From Pseudotamlana agarivorans (GTDB taxonomy: Bacteria > Bacteroidota > Bacteroidia > Flavobacteriales > Flavobacteriaceae), in contig NZ_JAHKPD010000012.1 of the NCBI RefSeq assembly GCF_018860245.1, positions 124,001-188,000 of the forward strand: a stretch of DNA of 64,000 nucleotides, read 5' to 3'. Shown here in pieces: positions 29,600 to 37,369 of this stretch. Under the pieces are notes generated by a model. The model did not search any database and was not told the origin of the DNA. It saw only the letters and a program-made list of their open reading frames with translations. The position numbers and the translations under genes are program-made. Numbering within the stretch: position 1 is the stretch's first letter; each line of letters starts with the position of its first letter.

Positions 29600-29600
29600 A

Positions 29601-29641
29601 GTAAACAATATTGTTTATTTTTAGTAAACATTTTTGTTTAC
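29601..29641 (+). promoter_or_regulatory. Twin palindromic operators of the AbiEii toxin-antitoxin operon
   Basis: Two 18-nt near-perfect palindromes, GTAAACAATATTGTTTAT (29601-29618) and GTAAACATTTTTGTTTAC (29624-29641), each match 8 of 9 half-site positions and start 23 bp apart, about two helical turns. The second covers the -33 TTTG (29633-29636) of the promoter. This is the arrangement expected for autorepression by the helix-turn-helix antitoxin encoded 40 bp downstream. Confidence 0.75.
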
Positions 29642-29664
29642 CATCTAGCTATTTCTTAATTTTA
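29633..29664 (+). promoter_or_regulatory. Predicted promoter of the toxin-antitoxin operon
   Basis: TTTG (29633-29636), 20 nt, then TAATTTTA (29657-29664), one base off the TAnnTTTG consensus. The ATG of the antitoxin is at 29682. The -33 box is inside the second palindrome. Confidence 0.55.
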
Positions 29665-29681
29665 CATAAAATGGCTAAACC

Positions 29682-30191
29682 ATGTTACCAAGATTCAATA
29701 AAATTAAAGGCATACACCCCGGAACTTTATTAAAATGGGCGTTAGATAATCAAAACCTAAAAGGGTCTGAGCTGGCTGATGCTATTGGTGAGCATAAACA
29801 AACCATTAGCGCGATTCTTAACAAGCGAAGAAGTGTTAACCCAAGTCTCTCCATTAAATTATCTCAAATATTTAAAACTGAAAAAGATTACTTTATGTGC
29901 CTTCAGGCAAGTTATGATGTAAAAATTATAGCAGAATCTGAATTAAAAGAAACACCTAACCTGAATAACATAAGGAAGGTAGTTTTTTGGGATACGGATA
30001 TCAATACAATAGACTGGGACAAAAATAAAAAAGCGGTTATAAAAAGAATTTTAGAACGAGGGAATAATACAGAGATTCATGAAATTATTTCATTCTACGG
30101 AAAAAAAACAATCTCTAAGGTGGTTAAATCTATAAAAGAAAGCTATTTGCCGTCATTTGAAAAGAATATTAGAGCATATAATTTAGTCTAA
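29682..30191 (+). CDS. Helix-turn-helix antitoxin (XRE/HigA-like N-terminus, DUF6922-like C-terminus)
   Basis: 169 residues. Residues about 10-65 (GTLLKWALDNQNLKGSELADAIGEHKQTISAILNKRRSVNPSLSIKLSQIF) form an XRE/HigA-type helix-turn-helix. Residues about 98-160 (VVFWDTDINTIDWDKNKKAVIKRILERGNNTEIHEIISFYGKKTISKVVKSI) look like the small DUF6922-type domain usually encoded next to AbiEii-family toxins in Bacteroidota. The family name is from memory and needs a profile search. Its stop shares one base with the toxin start, and two operators precede it, so it is most likely both antitoxin and autorepressor. It reads as a fusion of a DNA-binding and a toxin-neutralising or sensing domain. Confidence 0.8.
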   Translation: MLPRFNKIKGIHPGTLLKWALDNQNLKGSELADAIGEHKQTISAILNKRRSVNPSLSIKLSQIFKTEKDYFMCLQASYDVKIIAESELKETPNLNNIRKVVFWDTDINTIDWDKNKKAVIKRILERGNNTEIHEIISFYGKKTISKVVKSIKESYLPSFEKNIRAYNLV

Positions 30192-30829
30192 TGGATTTAT
30201 ATTTAAATACTGTTACCGATTTACTATGGGATTCCCTAAATCAATTGATGTTGATTGAGGAATTTAGTAGTTTTAGAATTGTTGGAGGAACTGCATTAAG
30301 TCTTCAATTGGGACATAGAGAATCTATTGATATCGATTTGTTTACAGATGCTGAATACGGCAGTATAGATTTTGATATTCTTGAAAGTAAGTTACTTGAA
30401 ACGTTTCCTTATGTAGATAGGTCATCTACTGATTTAGTTGGAATGGGTAAGTCCTATTTTGTCGGAAATAATGAAAATGAATTAATCAAATTGGATTTAT
30501 TTTATACCGACCCATTCGTTTTCCCTGTTATTCTTGAGCAGGGAGTTAGGTTTTCAAGTTTGGAAGACATTGTGGCTATGAAATTTGAAGTCATAGCTCA
30601 TGGTGGTCGGAAAAAAGATTTTTGGGATATCCATGAATTGCTAGAGGTGTATACATTGGATGAAATGATTGCCTTTTATCTTAAAAGAAATCCCTATGGC
30701 TATTCAAAAGAGGAGTTGTTAATTAAAATACTCGATTTTTCAATAGCAGAAGATGATTTTACTCCAAACTGTTATCGCGGAAAAGTTTGGGAATTAATTA
30801 AGTTCGATTTTGAAAAATTACTAAAATAA
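30191..30829 (+). CDS. AbiEii/AbiGii-family nucleotidyltransferase toxin
   Basis: 212 residues. The nucleotidyltransferase signature is intact: GGTALSLQLGHRESIDIDLF with GG at 32-33 and the metal-binding Asp pair D47/D49, a third Asp in LIKLDLFYTD, and the KKDFWDIHELL motif of the family. Characterised relatives (AbiEii, MenT) transfer nucleotides to RNA such as tRNA and arrest growth; some give phage resistance by abortive infection. The target of this one is unknown. It is translationally coupled to the upstream antitoxin (TAATG overlap). The pair sits just after the translesion polymerase operon. Confidence 0.88.
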   Translation: MDLYLNTVTDLLWDSLNQLMLIEEFSSFRIVGGTALSLQLGHRESIDIDLFTDAEYGSIDFDILESKLLETFPYVDRSSTDLVGMGKSYFVGNNENELIKLDLFYTDPFVFPVILEQGVRFSSLEDIVAMKFEVIAHGGRKKDFWDIHELLEVYTLDEMIAFYLKRNPYGYSKEELLIKILDFSIAEDDFTPNCYRGKVWELIKFDFEKLLK

Positions 30830-31017
30830 TAAAGCCGTTATTGCCTAAGACGTAGAGTTAGTACGAGGTGATAGAATTTTTTAGCTTGCCACTTGCATAA
30901 TATGCTTAGTCAGCGACTTAAGCAATTTTCAAGAAGCTGTTGATAAATAGGATTCAATAGGATAAAATAAAAGATGAAACAGAAATTGTATCTTTACAAT
31001 AAGAAACAGAGAATACT

Positions 31018-31254
31018 ATGGTAACATTAGCATTAAGAGAAGCTGTTAAAGAGTACGTAAATAATGCTGATGTTAGATTGTTAAAAATGATAAAAGCATT
31101 AGCGGAAAGCTATCAGGAAGATGAACAAGAATTGTCATTAAGCGAAGAGCAGTACCAAATTATCGATAAGCGAAGAGCAGCACATTTAAAAGGGGAGAGC
31201 AAATCGTTTACTTGGGAACAAGTTAAAGAAAACGCAAGAAACGCTGCCGGTTAA
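31018..31254 (+). CDS. Small antitoxin-like protein (orphan)
   Basis: 78 residues, highly charged and helical (LREAVKEYVNNADVRLLKMIKALAESYQEDEQE, then SLSEEQYQIIDKRRAAHLKGESKSFTWEQVKENARNAAG). The second half resembles the C-terminal part of addiction-module antitoxins, in which a disordered segment ending in SWEEVK-like text wraps the ParE/RelE toxin. The stop overlaps an ATG (TAATG), the usual coupling to a toxin, but the following frame closes after 40 codons, so the toxin appears lost. It probably persists as an orphan. The 188-bp gap before it shows nothing recognisable. Confidence 0.6.
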   Translation: MVTLALREAVKEYVNNADVRLLKMIKALAESYQEDEQELSLSEEQYQIIDKRRAAHLKGESKSFTWEQVKENARNAAG

Positions 31255-31376
31255 TGAAATATGATTTATACTTGATTGTAATGATGAGGTTACGTCAAAA
31301 AAACTTCCCAGCCTCAATAATCGAATTTCCCATACGTTTGTATTTCACTTTTGTTCCATTGGCGCAAAACATATAA
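31254..31376 (+). pseudogene. Probable remnant of a ParE/RelE-type toxin gene
   Basis: Starting at the ATG that overlaps the antitoxin stop, the frame reads MKYDLYLIVMMRLRQ and ends after 40 codons at 31376. The first residues resemble the beginning of ParE/RelE toxins (MKY-aliphatic), but from about residue 10 the frame runs into the 3' end of the convergent DUF3157 gene. This fits a deletion that removed the toxin body. Weakly supported because so little remains. Confidence 0.35.
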
Positions 31377-31744
31377 ACGGCTTTAGATTTTTGCTCTTTT
31401 ACCCATAAAAGGATCACATCACTAGCTTGGCATTCATAATCACTAGCCACTTTTTCCTTAACATGATCTATCGTGGCACGCCCTTTTTTAAGTTGTGCCT
31501 GAATCTTGCTATTAAGTTTAGGCTCTTCATAGTCCGCAGCTATTTGGCAGCCTTCTTCATTTTTGTTTGCAGCAACAGCGGCTTCAATAGCATTTTCTTC
31601 AGGGGCTTTAGCATCAATATATTCCCAGGTGAAATCGGCTTTCAGTAAAACGCGTCGGCCGTCATCGGTTTTTACAATGTGGTTGTCTTGTGCAAAACTG
31701 ATAAATGAAATAGAGAATAAAAAAATAAGGAGATAAGGTTTCAT
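31295..31744 (-). CDS. Secreted DUF3157-family protein
   Basis: 149 residues with a cleavable signal peptide (MKPYLLIFLFSISFISFAQ). The following VKTDDGRRVLLKADFTWEYID is typical of DUF3157, a small periplasmic family of Flavobacteriia with no known function. The middle is Ala/Glu-rich, and the C-terminal part (ASDYECQASDVILLWVKEQKSKAVYMFCANGTKVKYKRMG) contains two Cys that could form a disulphide with the one in EEGCQIA or with each other. A TATTTTTG box lies upstream on the minus strand (31764-31771). It is a single-gene unit convergent with the antitoxin gene. Confidence 0.75.
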   Translation of the reverse strand: MKPYLLIFLFSISFISFAQDNHIVKTDDGRRVLLKADFTWEYIDAKAPEENAIEAAVAANKNEEGCQIAADYEEPKLNSKIQAQLKKGRATIDHVKEKVASDYECQASDVILLWVKEQKSKAVYMFCANGTKVKYKRMGNSIIEAGKFF

Positions 31745-31843
31745 AAGCTGTTGTAAATGACTTCAAAAATACAGAAATTATGCCAAAGGAAATCATAAGG
31801 TCTAATTTATGAGAATGCTTAAATTTCGGAGTATATTTACGGC

Positions 31844-33007
31844 ATGTTTCCCGATAAACTACATCGAAAATTAGAAAATCGCAAAGCTGAAAATGCTTTA
31901 AGGCAGTTGGGTGCGGAAAATCAACTCATAGATTTTTCATCAAATGATTATTTGGGCTTTTCAAAAAACGAACACATTTTTAAGGCCAGTCATGATTTTT
32001 TAAAAACGCATGATATGCTCCATAATGGAGCAACAGGCTCACGATTGTTATCCGGAAATCATAAATTATACCCAATTATTGAAAAAGAATTAGCAGCATT
32101 TCATAAAAGTGAATCGGCCTTAATCTTTAATTCGGGTTACGATGCCAACATTGGTTTTTTTTCAAGCGTGCCGCAACGTGGTGATGTTATTCTTTTTGAT
32201 GAATACATTCACGCTTCCATTCGAGACGGTATAACTATGAGTCATGCGAAATCGTATAAGTTTAAACATAATGATTTAGCCGATTTAGAAAAGCAAATCG
32301 CCCGCCATTCAGATGCGGTTTCAGAATCACAAAAGGAGAAACAAAATATTTACGTGGTTACTGAATCTGTTTTTTCAATGGATGGCGACTCTCCAGATGT
32401 AAAAATAGTAGCAGCAATTTGTAAAAAGCATCAAGCTTTTTTAATTGTAGATGAAGCGCATGCTGTTGGTGTTTTTGGAAATCAATATGAAGGGTTAATA
32501 CAAGAATTAGACCTGGAAAGTAATGTTTTTGCGCGTATTGTTACCTTCGGAAAAGCTTTGGGTTGTCATGGAGCAGCCATTTTAGGTAGTGACAATCTGA
32601 AGCAGTATTTGGTAAATTTTTCAAGAAGTTTAATTTACACCACTGCTTTATCGCCACACAGTTTGGCAACTATTCATTCCGTTTATAAAGCATTAGCCGA
32701 AACTAAAAGTAGCCAAGTATTGCGACAAAATATTCAGTTTTTTAAGGCCGAGCTAAATAAAAATAAACTTCAGCACCTATTTATAGAAAGTACATCGGCC
32801 ATTCAATGTTGTATTATTTCAGGAAACGATAAGGTTAAGCGTATCGCAAATCACATTCGGGATAAAGGTTTTGATGTGAAACCTATTTTGTCACCAACGG
32901 TTTCTAAAGGGCAGGAGCGACTGAGATTTTGTTTACACGCGTATAATTCCGAAGCCGAAATTTCCGAAGTTTTAAACTTGTTAACCAAAGCCTTAAAAGA
33001 TGAGTGA
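31844..33007 (+). CDS. bioF: 8-amino-7-oxononanoate synthase
   Basis: 387 residues, full length. BioF condenses pimeloyl-CoA/ACP with L-alanine using pyridoxal phosphate. Diagnostic text includes FSSNDYLGFS, GATGSRLLSGNHKLYPIIEKELAAFH, IVDEAHAVGVFG and the PLP-binding Lys in TFGKALGCHGA. It is the first gene of the biotin locus: its last 8 bases overlap the DUF2007 gene, then come a GIY-YIG element, bioD, bioA, a ketosynthase and bioB. TATATTTA ends 4 nt before the ATG, suggesting a nearly leaderless transcript. No BirA-type operator was recognised. Confidence 0.95.
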   Translation: MFPDKLHRKLENRKAENALRQLGAENQLIDFSSNDYLGFSKNEHIFKASHDFLKTHDMLHNGATGSRLLSGNHKLYPIIEKELAAFHKSESALIFNSGYDANIGFFSSVPQRGDVILFDEYIHASIRDGITMSHAKSYKFKHNDLADLEKQIARHSDAVSESQKEKQNIYVVTESVFSMDGDSPDVKIVAAICKKHQAFLIVDEAHAVGVFGNQYEGLIQELDLESNVFARIVTFGKALGCHGAAILGSDNLKQYLVNFSRSLIYTTALSPHSLATIHSVYKALAETKSSQVLRQNIQFFKAELNKNKLQHLFIESTSAIQCCIISGNDKVKRIANHIRDKGFDVKPILSPTVSKGQERLRFCLHAYNSEAEISEVLNLLTKALKDE

Positions 33008-33413
33008 TAAGTTTAAAACCATAGCGCGTTTTCAGTATTCTACCGAAGCTCAAATTATAAAAGGACGCTTGGAGGCCGAAGGTATTCAAGTGTTTTTATC
33101 AGATGCTTTAACTATCGATACCGATCCCTTGGTAAGCAACGCCATTGGAGGTGTCAAATTAAAAGTCTTGTCGGTTCAAGCCTTAAAGGCTCAGCATATT
33201 TTAGAAACCATTAGCAAATATGCGATTGACGACGAAGGTAAAACCATGGTTTGCCCAAATTGTAAGAGCAAGAAAGTCGAACTCTTTTCTACAATTAAGG
33301 ATGCTAAATCATTATTCTGGTTTATTTTTGGCGTTTTATTTAGCGCACTGCCGTTCTATATGAAACACAAATATAGGTGTGACAGCTGTGCTACCGAATT
33401 TAATTTGAAGTAG
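33000..33413 (+). CDS. DUF2007-domain protein with zinc ribbon
   Basis: 137 residues. The N-terminal part (FKTIARFQYSTEAQIIKGRLEAEGIQVFLSDALTIDTDPLVSNAIGGVKLKV, about 4-65) matches DUF2007, a small ferredoxin-like domain of unknown role. The C-terminal part has two CxxC pairs (VCPNC and RCDSC) that should bind zinc, with a hydrophobic stretch between them (SLFWFIFGVLFSALPFYM) that may insert in the membrane. It overlaps the end of bioF by 8 bases, so it is co-translated with bioF, but nothing known ties it to biotin. Confidence 0.75.
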   Translation: MSDKFKTIARFQYSTEAQIIKGRLEAEGIQVFLSDALTIDTDPLVSNAIGGVKLKVLSVQALKAQHILETISKYAIDDEGKTMVCPNCKSKKVELFSTIKDAKSLFWFIFGVLFSALPFYMKHKYRCDSCATEFNLK

Positions 33414-33433
33414 AAATTTATCATCAAGTAGTA

Positions 33434-33463
33434 CGTCACCCTGAACTCGTTTCAGGGTCACAT
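33434..33463 (+). repeat. REP-like hairpin, left end of the GIY-YIG element
   Basis: A 30-bp element whose core is ACCCTGAA (33438-33445), loop CTCGT, TTCAGGGT (33451-33458). It ends 7 bp before the GIY-YIG start codon. The same element in reverse orientation lies at 33754-33783. Confidence 0.85.
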
Positions 33464-33470
33464 CATACAT

Positions 33471-33749
33471 ATGAAATCAAGTTATATTTACATATTAACA
33501 AATAAATATAGAACTACATTTTACATTGGAGTGACCGCTGATTTATCAAAACGGTTACAAGAACATTATAATGAAACGGGTTTAATATTTACTAAAAAAT
33601 ACAATTTGAAGGATTTAGTTTATTTTGAAACTTTTTCAGATATAAAACAAGCAATTGCTAGAGAGAAACAACTAAAAAATTGGCGTAAATCGTGGAAGCT
33701 TAATTTAATTAAAACCATAAACCCAACGTTGCAAACTTTAGAGTATTAA
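33471..33749 (+). CDS. Small GIY-YIG nuclease-domain protein (UPF0213-like)
   Basis: 92 residues that consist of the GIY-YIG fold alone. Catalytic landmarks are present: YIYILTN and FYIGVT (the two Tyr motifs), the Arg in LSKRLQEH and the Glu in AIAREKQLKNW. The C-terminus KSWKLNLIKTINPTLQTL is typical of the single-domain proteins common in Bacteroidota. The gene interrupts the biotin operon and is tightly enclosed by two inverted copies of one hairpin (33434-33463 and 33754-33783), with just 7 and 4 bp left over. Its presence here is better explained by insertion than by a role in biotin synthesis. The biochemical substrate of the family is not settled; it may act on structured DNA. Confidence 0.9.
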   Translation: MKSSYIYILTNKYRTTFYIGVTADLSKRLQEHYNETGLIFTKKYNLKDLVYFETFSDIKQAIAREKQLKNWRKSWKLNLIKTINPTLQTLEY

Positions 33750-33753
33750 TTTA

Positions 33754-33783
33754 ATGTGATACTGAAACAAGTTCAGTATGACG
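33754..33783 (-). repeat. REP-like hairpin, right end of the GIY-YIG element
   Basis: Reverse-oriented copy of the left hairpin: ATACTGAA (33759-33766), loop ACAAG, TTCAGTAT (33772-33779). Read on the minus strand, 25 of 30 positions equal the left copy. Four of the five changes are paired (C-G to T-A and C-G to A-T), which keeps the stem perfect. Confidence 0.85.
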
Positions 33784-33793
33784 AAATAACGAA

Positions 33794-34414
33794 ATGACGA
33801 AAAATAGCAGCACATACTTTATAACAGGTATATCCACTGAGGTTGGTAAAACCGTAGCATCCGCCATAGTTACTGAAGCCTTGGAAGCCGATTATTGGAA
33901 GCCCATCCAGGCAGGTGAATTAGATTATGGCGACACCCAAAAGGTTGAAAAACTCATTTCAAACAGTCACTCTAAATTTCATCCCAATGCTTATGCGTTA
34001 AACACGCCTATGAGTCCGCATGCTGCTGCCGAAATTGATGGTGTTCAAATTGATGTAAACCAAATGAATCCGCCAAAAACCAAGAATCATTTGGTGATTG
34101 AAGGGGCTGGAGGTTTATTGGTACCGTTAAACGATTCGGAAACTATTTTAGACCTTATTAAACCAAACTATAAAGTTATTGTGGTTTCTAGACATTATTT
34201 AGGAAGCATCAATCATACGCTTTTAACTGTGAATTTACTTAAAGAAAAAGGTTTTGATATTTCCATCATTTTTAGCGGAAACGAACATAAAACTACCGAG
34301 ACTATCATTAAAAAAATGACAAACGTGCCAATTATTGGACGCATCGATGAAGAGCCGTATTTCGATAAGAATGTCATAAAAGAATATGCTGATACGTTTA
34401 AACCAAATTTGTAA
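33794..34414 (+). CDS. bioD: Dethiobiotin synthase
   Basis: 206 residues. The P-loop GISTEVGKTVAS and the switch-like region LVIEGAGGLLVPLND are diagnostic of BioD, which carboxylates 7,8-diaminononanoate with ATP and CO2 to close the ureido ring. The start ATG is 10 bp after the right hairpin of the GIY-YIG element, so the element may carry or disturb its promoter or leader. 56 bp separate it from bioA. Length and motifs show an intact enzyme. Confidence 0.95.
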   Translation: MTKNSSTYFITGISTEVGKTVASAIVTEALEADYWKPIQAGELDYGDTQKVEKLISNSHSKFHPNAYALNTPMSPHAAAEIDGVQIDVNQMNPPKTKNHLVIEGAGGLLVPLNDSETILDLIKPNYKVIVVSRHYLGSINHTLLTVNLLKEKGFDISIIFSGNEHKTTETIIKKMTNVPIIGRIDEEPYFDKNVIKEYADTFKPNL

Positions 34415-34470
34415 TTGGTTATCAAATTTTAATAAAAAAAAGACTTTCGCTTTCGCGGAAATAGAAAAAT

Positions 34471-35736
34471 ATGAGTTTACAAGAACGCGATAAAAAACAC
34501 CTTTGGCATCCTTTAACACAGCATAAAATTCATCCGGAATCTTTAGCAATTTCAAAAGCAAAAAAATGTGTGCTTACCGATGAAAATGGTAACGAATATA
34601 TAGATGCTATAGCTTCTTGGTACACCTGTATGTACGGGCATTGTAACGATTTTATAACCAGTCGCGTTTCCGAACAAATGAAACGGTTAGACCAGGTTGT
34701 TTTTAGTGGTTTCACACATGAGCCTGCCATAAAATTATCGGAAGCTTTAATGGACATTCTTCCGCAAAATCAACAGAAGATATTTTTTAGTGATAACGGT
34801 TCTACTAGTGTTGAAATCGGGATTAAAATGGCGCTGCAATACCATTTCAATCGTGGCGAAAAACGCAACACCTTAATCGCTTTTGAAGACGGTTTTCACG
34901 GCGATACTTTTGGTGCAATGAGTGTCTCGGGTTTATCGGTTTATAATGGTCCGTTTGAAGAGTTTTTTCTAGACGTTAAGCGTATTCCCGTTCCTAATGG
35001 AGATAATTTAGACGCCGTTTTACAGCAGTTAGAAACCATAATTAAAGAAAATAAAGTCGCAGGTTTTGTTTACGAACCATTGGTGCAAGGCGCAGCAGCT
35101 ATGAAAATGCATGATCCGAAGGGTTTAGATGCGATTTTAAAATTCTGCAAAAACAATAACATTATTACCGTAGCCGATGAGGTGATGACGGGTTTTGGAA
35201 AAACCGGAAAGCACTTCGCTTCCCTGCATATGGAAACCAAACCAGATGTGATGTGTTTGAGTAAGGCACTTACAGGAGGCTTGCTTCCTATGGCTTTGAC
35301 GACTTGTACTCAAGATATTTATGATGCGTTTTATAGCGATGACATTGGTAAAGGTCTGTTTCATGGGCACACCTATTCGGCGAACCCCCTAGCTTGTACA
35401 GCGGCTTTGGCGAGTGTAGAATTACTGCAATCGGAAGCCATTCAAAATAATATAAAACGTATTATGGTGTCTCATGAAGCTTTTGGAAACCGTGTTAAAA
35501 ACCATCCTAAAGTTAAAGCGACTAGGCAATCGGGAATTATTTTCGCCTTAGATTTAAATATTGAAATGGCGCGTTACGGCAATCTACGAGATACGCTTTT
35601 CAAGTTTTTCATGGATCATGGCGTATTTTTACGTCCGCTTGGCAGTACCATTTACATTCAGGCGCCATACGTGATTACCGATGCCGAATTAGCTAAAGTT
35701 TATACCGTGATTGAGATGGCTTTAGAAACGGTTTAG
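34471..35736 (+). CDS. bioA: Adenosylmethionine-8-amino-7-oxononanoate aminotransferase
   Basis: 421 residues, complete. BioA converts KAPA to DAPA using SAM as amino donor. It opens with the typical DKKHLWHPLTQ and has SWYTCMYGHCNDFI, FSDNGSTSVEIGIKMALQY, the PLP aspartate in TVADEVMTGFGKTG and the PLP Lys in LSKALTGGLLPMAL. It belongs to the biotin locus, after bioD. The 414-bp gap after it breaks the series, and the following ketosynthase and bioB may have their own promoters. Confidence 0.95.
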   Translation: MSLQERDKKHLWHPLTQHKIHPESLAISKAKKCVLTDENGNEYIDAIASWYTCMYGHCNDFITSRVSEQMKRLDQVVFSGFTHEPAIKLSEALMDILPQNQQKIFFSDNGSTSVEIGIKMALQYHFNRGEKRNTLIAFEDGFHGDTFGAMSVSGLSVYNGPFEEFFLDVKRIPVPNGDNLDAVLQQLETIIKENKVAGFVYEPLVQGAAAMKMHDPKGLDAILKFCKNNNIITVADEVMTGFGKTGKHFASLHMETKPDVMCLSKALTGGLLPMALTTCTQDIYDAFYSDDIGKGLFHGHTYSANPLACTAALASVELLQSEAIQNNIKRIMVSHEAFGNRVKNHPKVKATRQSGIIFALDLNIEMARYGNLRDTLFKFFMDHGVFLRPLGSTIYIQAPYVITDAELAKVYTVIEMALETV

Positions 35737-36150
35737 TATATTGGTTGATGGATTTTGGTCGCTTACTCTTGCGCTAGGTTTTAGACACAGATTCCACGGA
35801 TTTCCACAGATTATTTACGGAATACACCCCGACGCTAGTGCTCGTTTTTAACGAGTGCCGTCAAGAGTATGAATAAGTAAGAGGCGCCTCAATCCATTAT
35901 ATAAAGCAATATAGAAAACATAGATTTGGATGATATTATGTGAGTCCGAGTTACAAACTCGAACTAGCCCAATAGCGAGAAGTTTTTTGAAGTTTCAGAA
36001 AATTAAAAAGGATGCAGCTTCTATCCCTAAAGCATAAATAGTACTTTTGTGGCCTTATACCATTACATTGGTGTTAGTATTTCAGAAGACCATTCAGAAT
36101 TTATAAAAACAAAAAGTGCTGCTGAACATCATTCAGCATAAACATAAAGT
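35737..36150 (+). other. Intergenic region with repeat words, palindromes and a possible promoter
   Basis: No convincing gene. It holds CACAGATTCCACGGATTTCCACAG-like repeat text (about 35780-35815) shared with 40.9 and 45.2 kb, a small palindrome CGAGTTACAAACTCG (35947-35961), a hairpin GCTGAACATCATTCAGC (36121-36137) 13 bp before the ketosynthase start, and TACTTTTG (36042-36049), a possible -7 box that would give a roughly 95-nt leader for the ketosynthase gene. Confidence 0.55.
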
Positions 36151-37317
36151 ATGCAACAACCTATTTCAATTACAGCCATTTCATCTATTTCTTCCTTAGG
36201 AAAAACAGCCGATGAAATTTGGCAAAGTTACTTGAACAACATGCATTGTTTTACAGCAAAATCCGTTTTAGATAAAGTCATTGCGGTGGCCGAAATCCCT
36301 GAACAGGCTAAACAGGATATTGAAGCTTTAAAAGCATCCGATCAAAAATATAAATCCTTAGATTATTCCGTTTTATATGCTATTTACGCTTCCCGGTTAG
36401 CGGTAAATCAAGCTAATTGGAAGGCTTCAGATAATTTCGGAATCAACCTGGGTTCTTCTCGTGGTGCTACCGAACTTTTTGAAACCTATTACGATTCCTT
36501 TTTAAAAACCAATAAAGCAGAAACCTTAAGTTCGCCAACAACGACTTTAGGAAATATTGCTTCTTGGGTGGCTCACGATTTACAAACCGAAGGACCAGAA
36601 ATAAGCCATTCCATAACCTGTTCTACAGCCTTACACGCCATGTTAAATGGTATAGCTTGGATAAATTCAGGCATGTGTAATAAATTTTTAGTGGGAGGTA
36701 GTGAAGCACCGCTAACGCCTTTTACGATTGCGCAAATGCAAGCTTTAAAAATTTATGCGCAACAAGAACCTGATCATGCAGATTTTCCTTGTCGTGCTTT
36801 CGATTTAGATAAAACTAAAAATACCATGGTGTTGGGTGAAGGGGCTTCAGTAGCCTGTTTAGAATCTGGTATTCAAGATAATGCTTTAGCTGTTATTAGT
36901 GGTTATGGCTATGCCACCGAAATCTTAAAACACAATATTTCCATATCAAGCGATGCTAAATGTTTTCAGAAATCGATGAAAATGGCTTTGGGTGATTTAA
37001 ACCCCGATGCCGTTGATGTGATTGTGATGCACGCCCCTGGAACGATAAAAGGTGATCTTTCAGAAGTAAAAGCTATTGAAAAAGTGTTCCTTAATAAGCA
37101 ACCTGCACTAACGACCAACAAATGGAAAATCGGACATACCTTTGGGGCTTCCGGAGCCTTAAGTATAGAATTGGCCGTTTTGATGCTTCAAAAACAGGAG
37201 TTTATAGGGGTTCCATTTGCGAAAACACAAAATCCGCCAGAAAAAATACAGCATATTCTTGTAAATGCTGTAGGCTTTGGTGGTAACGCGGTTTCCATTT
37301 TAATAAGCAAAACGTAA
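36151..37317 (+). CDS. Beta-ketoacyl synthase-like enzyme in the biotin locus
   Basis: 388 residues with a KAS I/II-type thiolase fold. The Cys-His-His triad is visible: C157 in SITCSTALHAM, H294 in VMHAPGTIKGD (a variant of the usual HGTGT) and H329 in KIGHTFGASGALS. The gene lies between bioA and bioB in the same direction. No bioC, bioH, bioW or bioI homologue is seen here, so a plausible role is chain extension towards the pimeloyl moiety; that is inference from position. It could equally serve another acyl chain. It is shorter than FabF (about 410) and diverged at the His motif, so it is unlikely to be the housekeeping FabF. Confidence 0.82.
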   Translation: MQQPISITAISSISSLGKTADEIWQSYLNNMHCFTAKSVLDKVIAVAEIPEQAKQDIEALKASDQKYKSLDYSVLYAIYASRLAVNQANWKASDNFGINLGSSRGATELFETYYDSFLKTNKAETLSSPTTTLGNIASWVAHDLQTEGPEISHSITCSTALHAMLNGIAWINSGMCNKFLVGGSEAPLTPFTIAQMQALKIYAQQEPDHADFPCRAFDLDKTKNTMVLGEGASVACLESGIQDNALAVISGYGYATEILKHNISISSDAKCFQKSMKMALGDLNPDAVDVIVMHAPGTIKGDLSEVKAIEKVFLNKQPALTTNKWKIGHTFGASGALSIELAVLMLQKQEFIGVPFAKTQNPPEKIQHILVNAVGFGGNAVSILISKT

Positions 37318-37369
37318 AACCATTCCCATATTATTAGTATTTTTGACCCAAAATTAAGCGTTGGCTATT

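Noticed and set aside
35941-35980. tRNA-like text (GAGTCCGAGTTACAAACTCGAAC)
   Set aside because: Only one short stem is present; no cloverleaf, acceptor stem or anticodon arm can be formed.
36050-36140. Possible 30-codon leader peptide (GTG start) before the ketosynthase gene
   Set aside because: It starts right at a TACTTTTG box, but has no recognised similarity, no attenuator structure and only random-length support.
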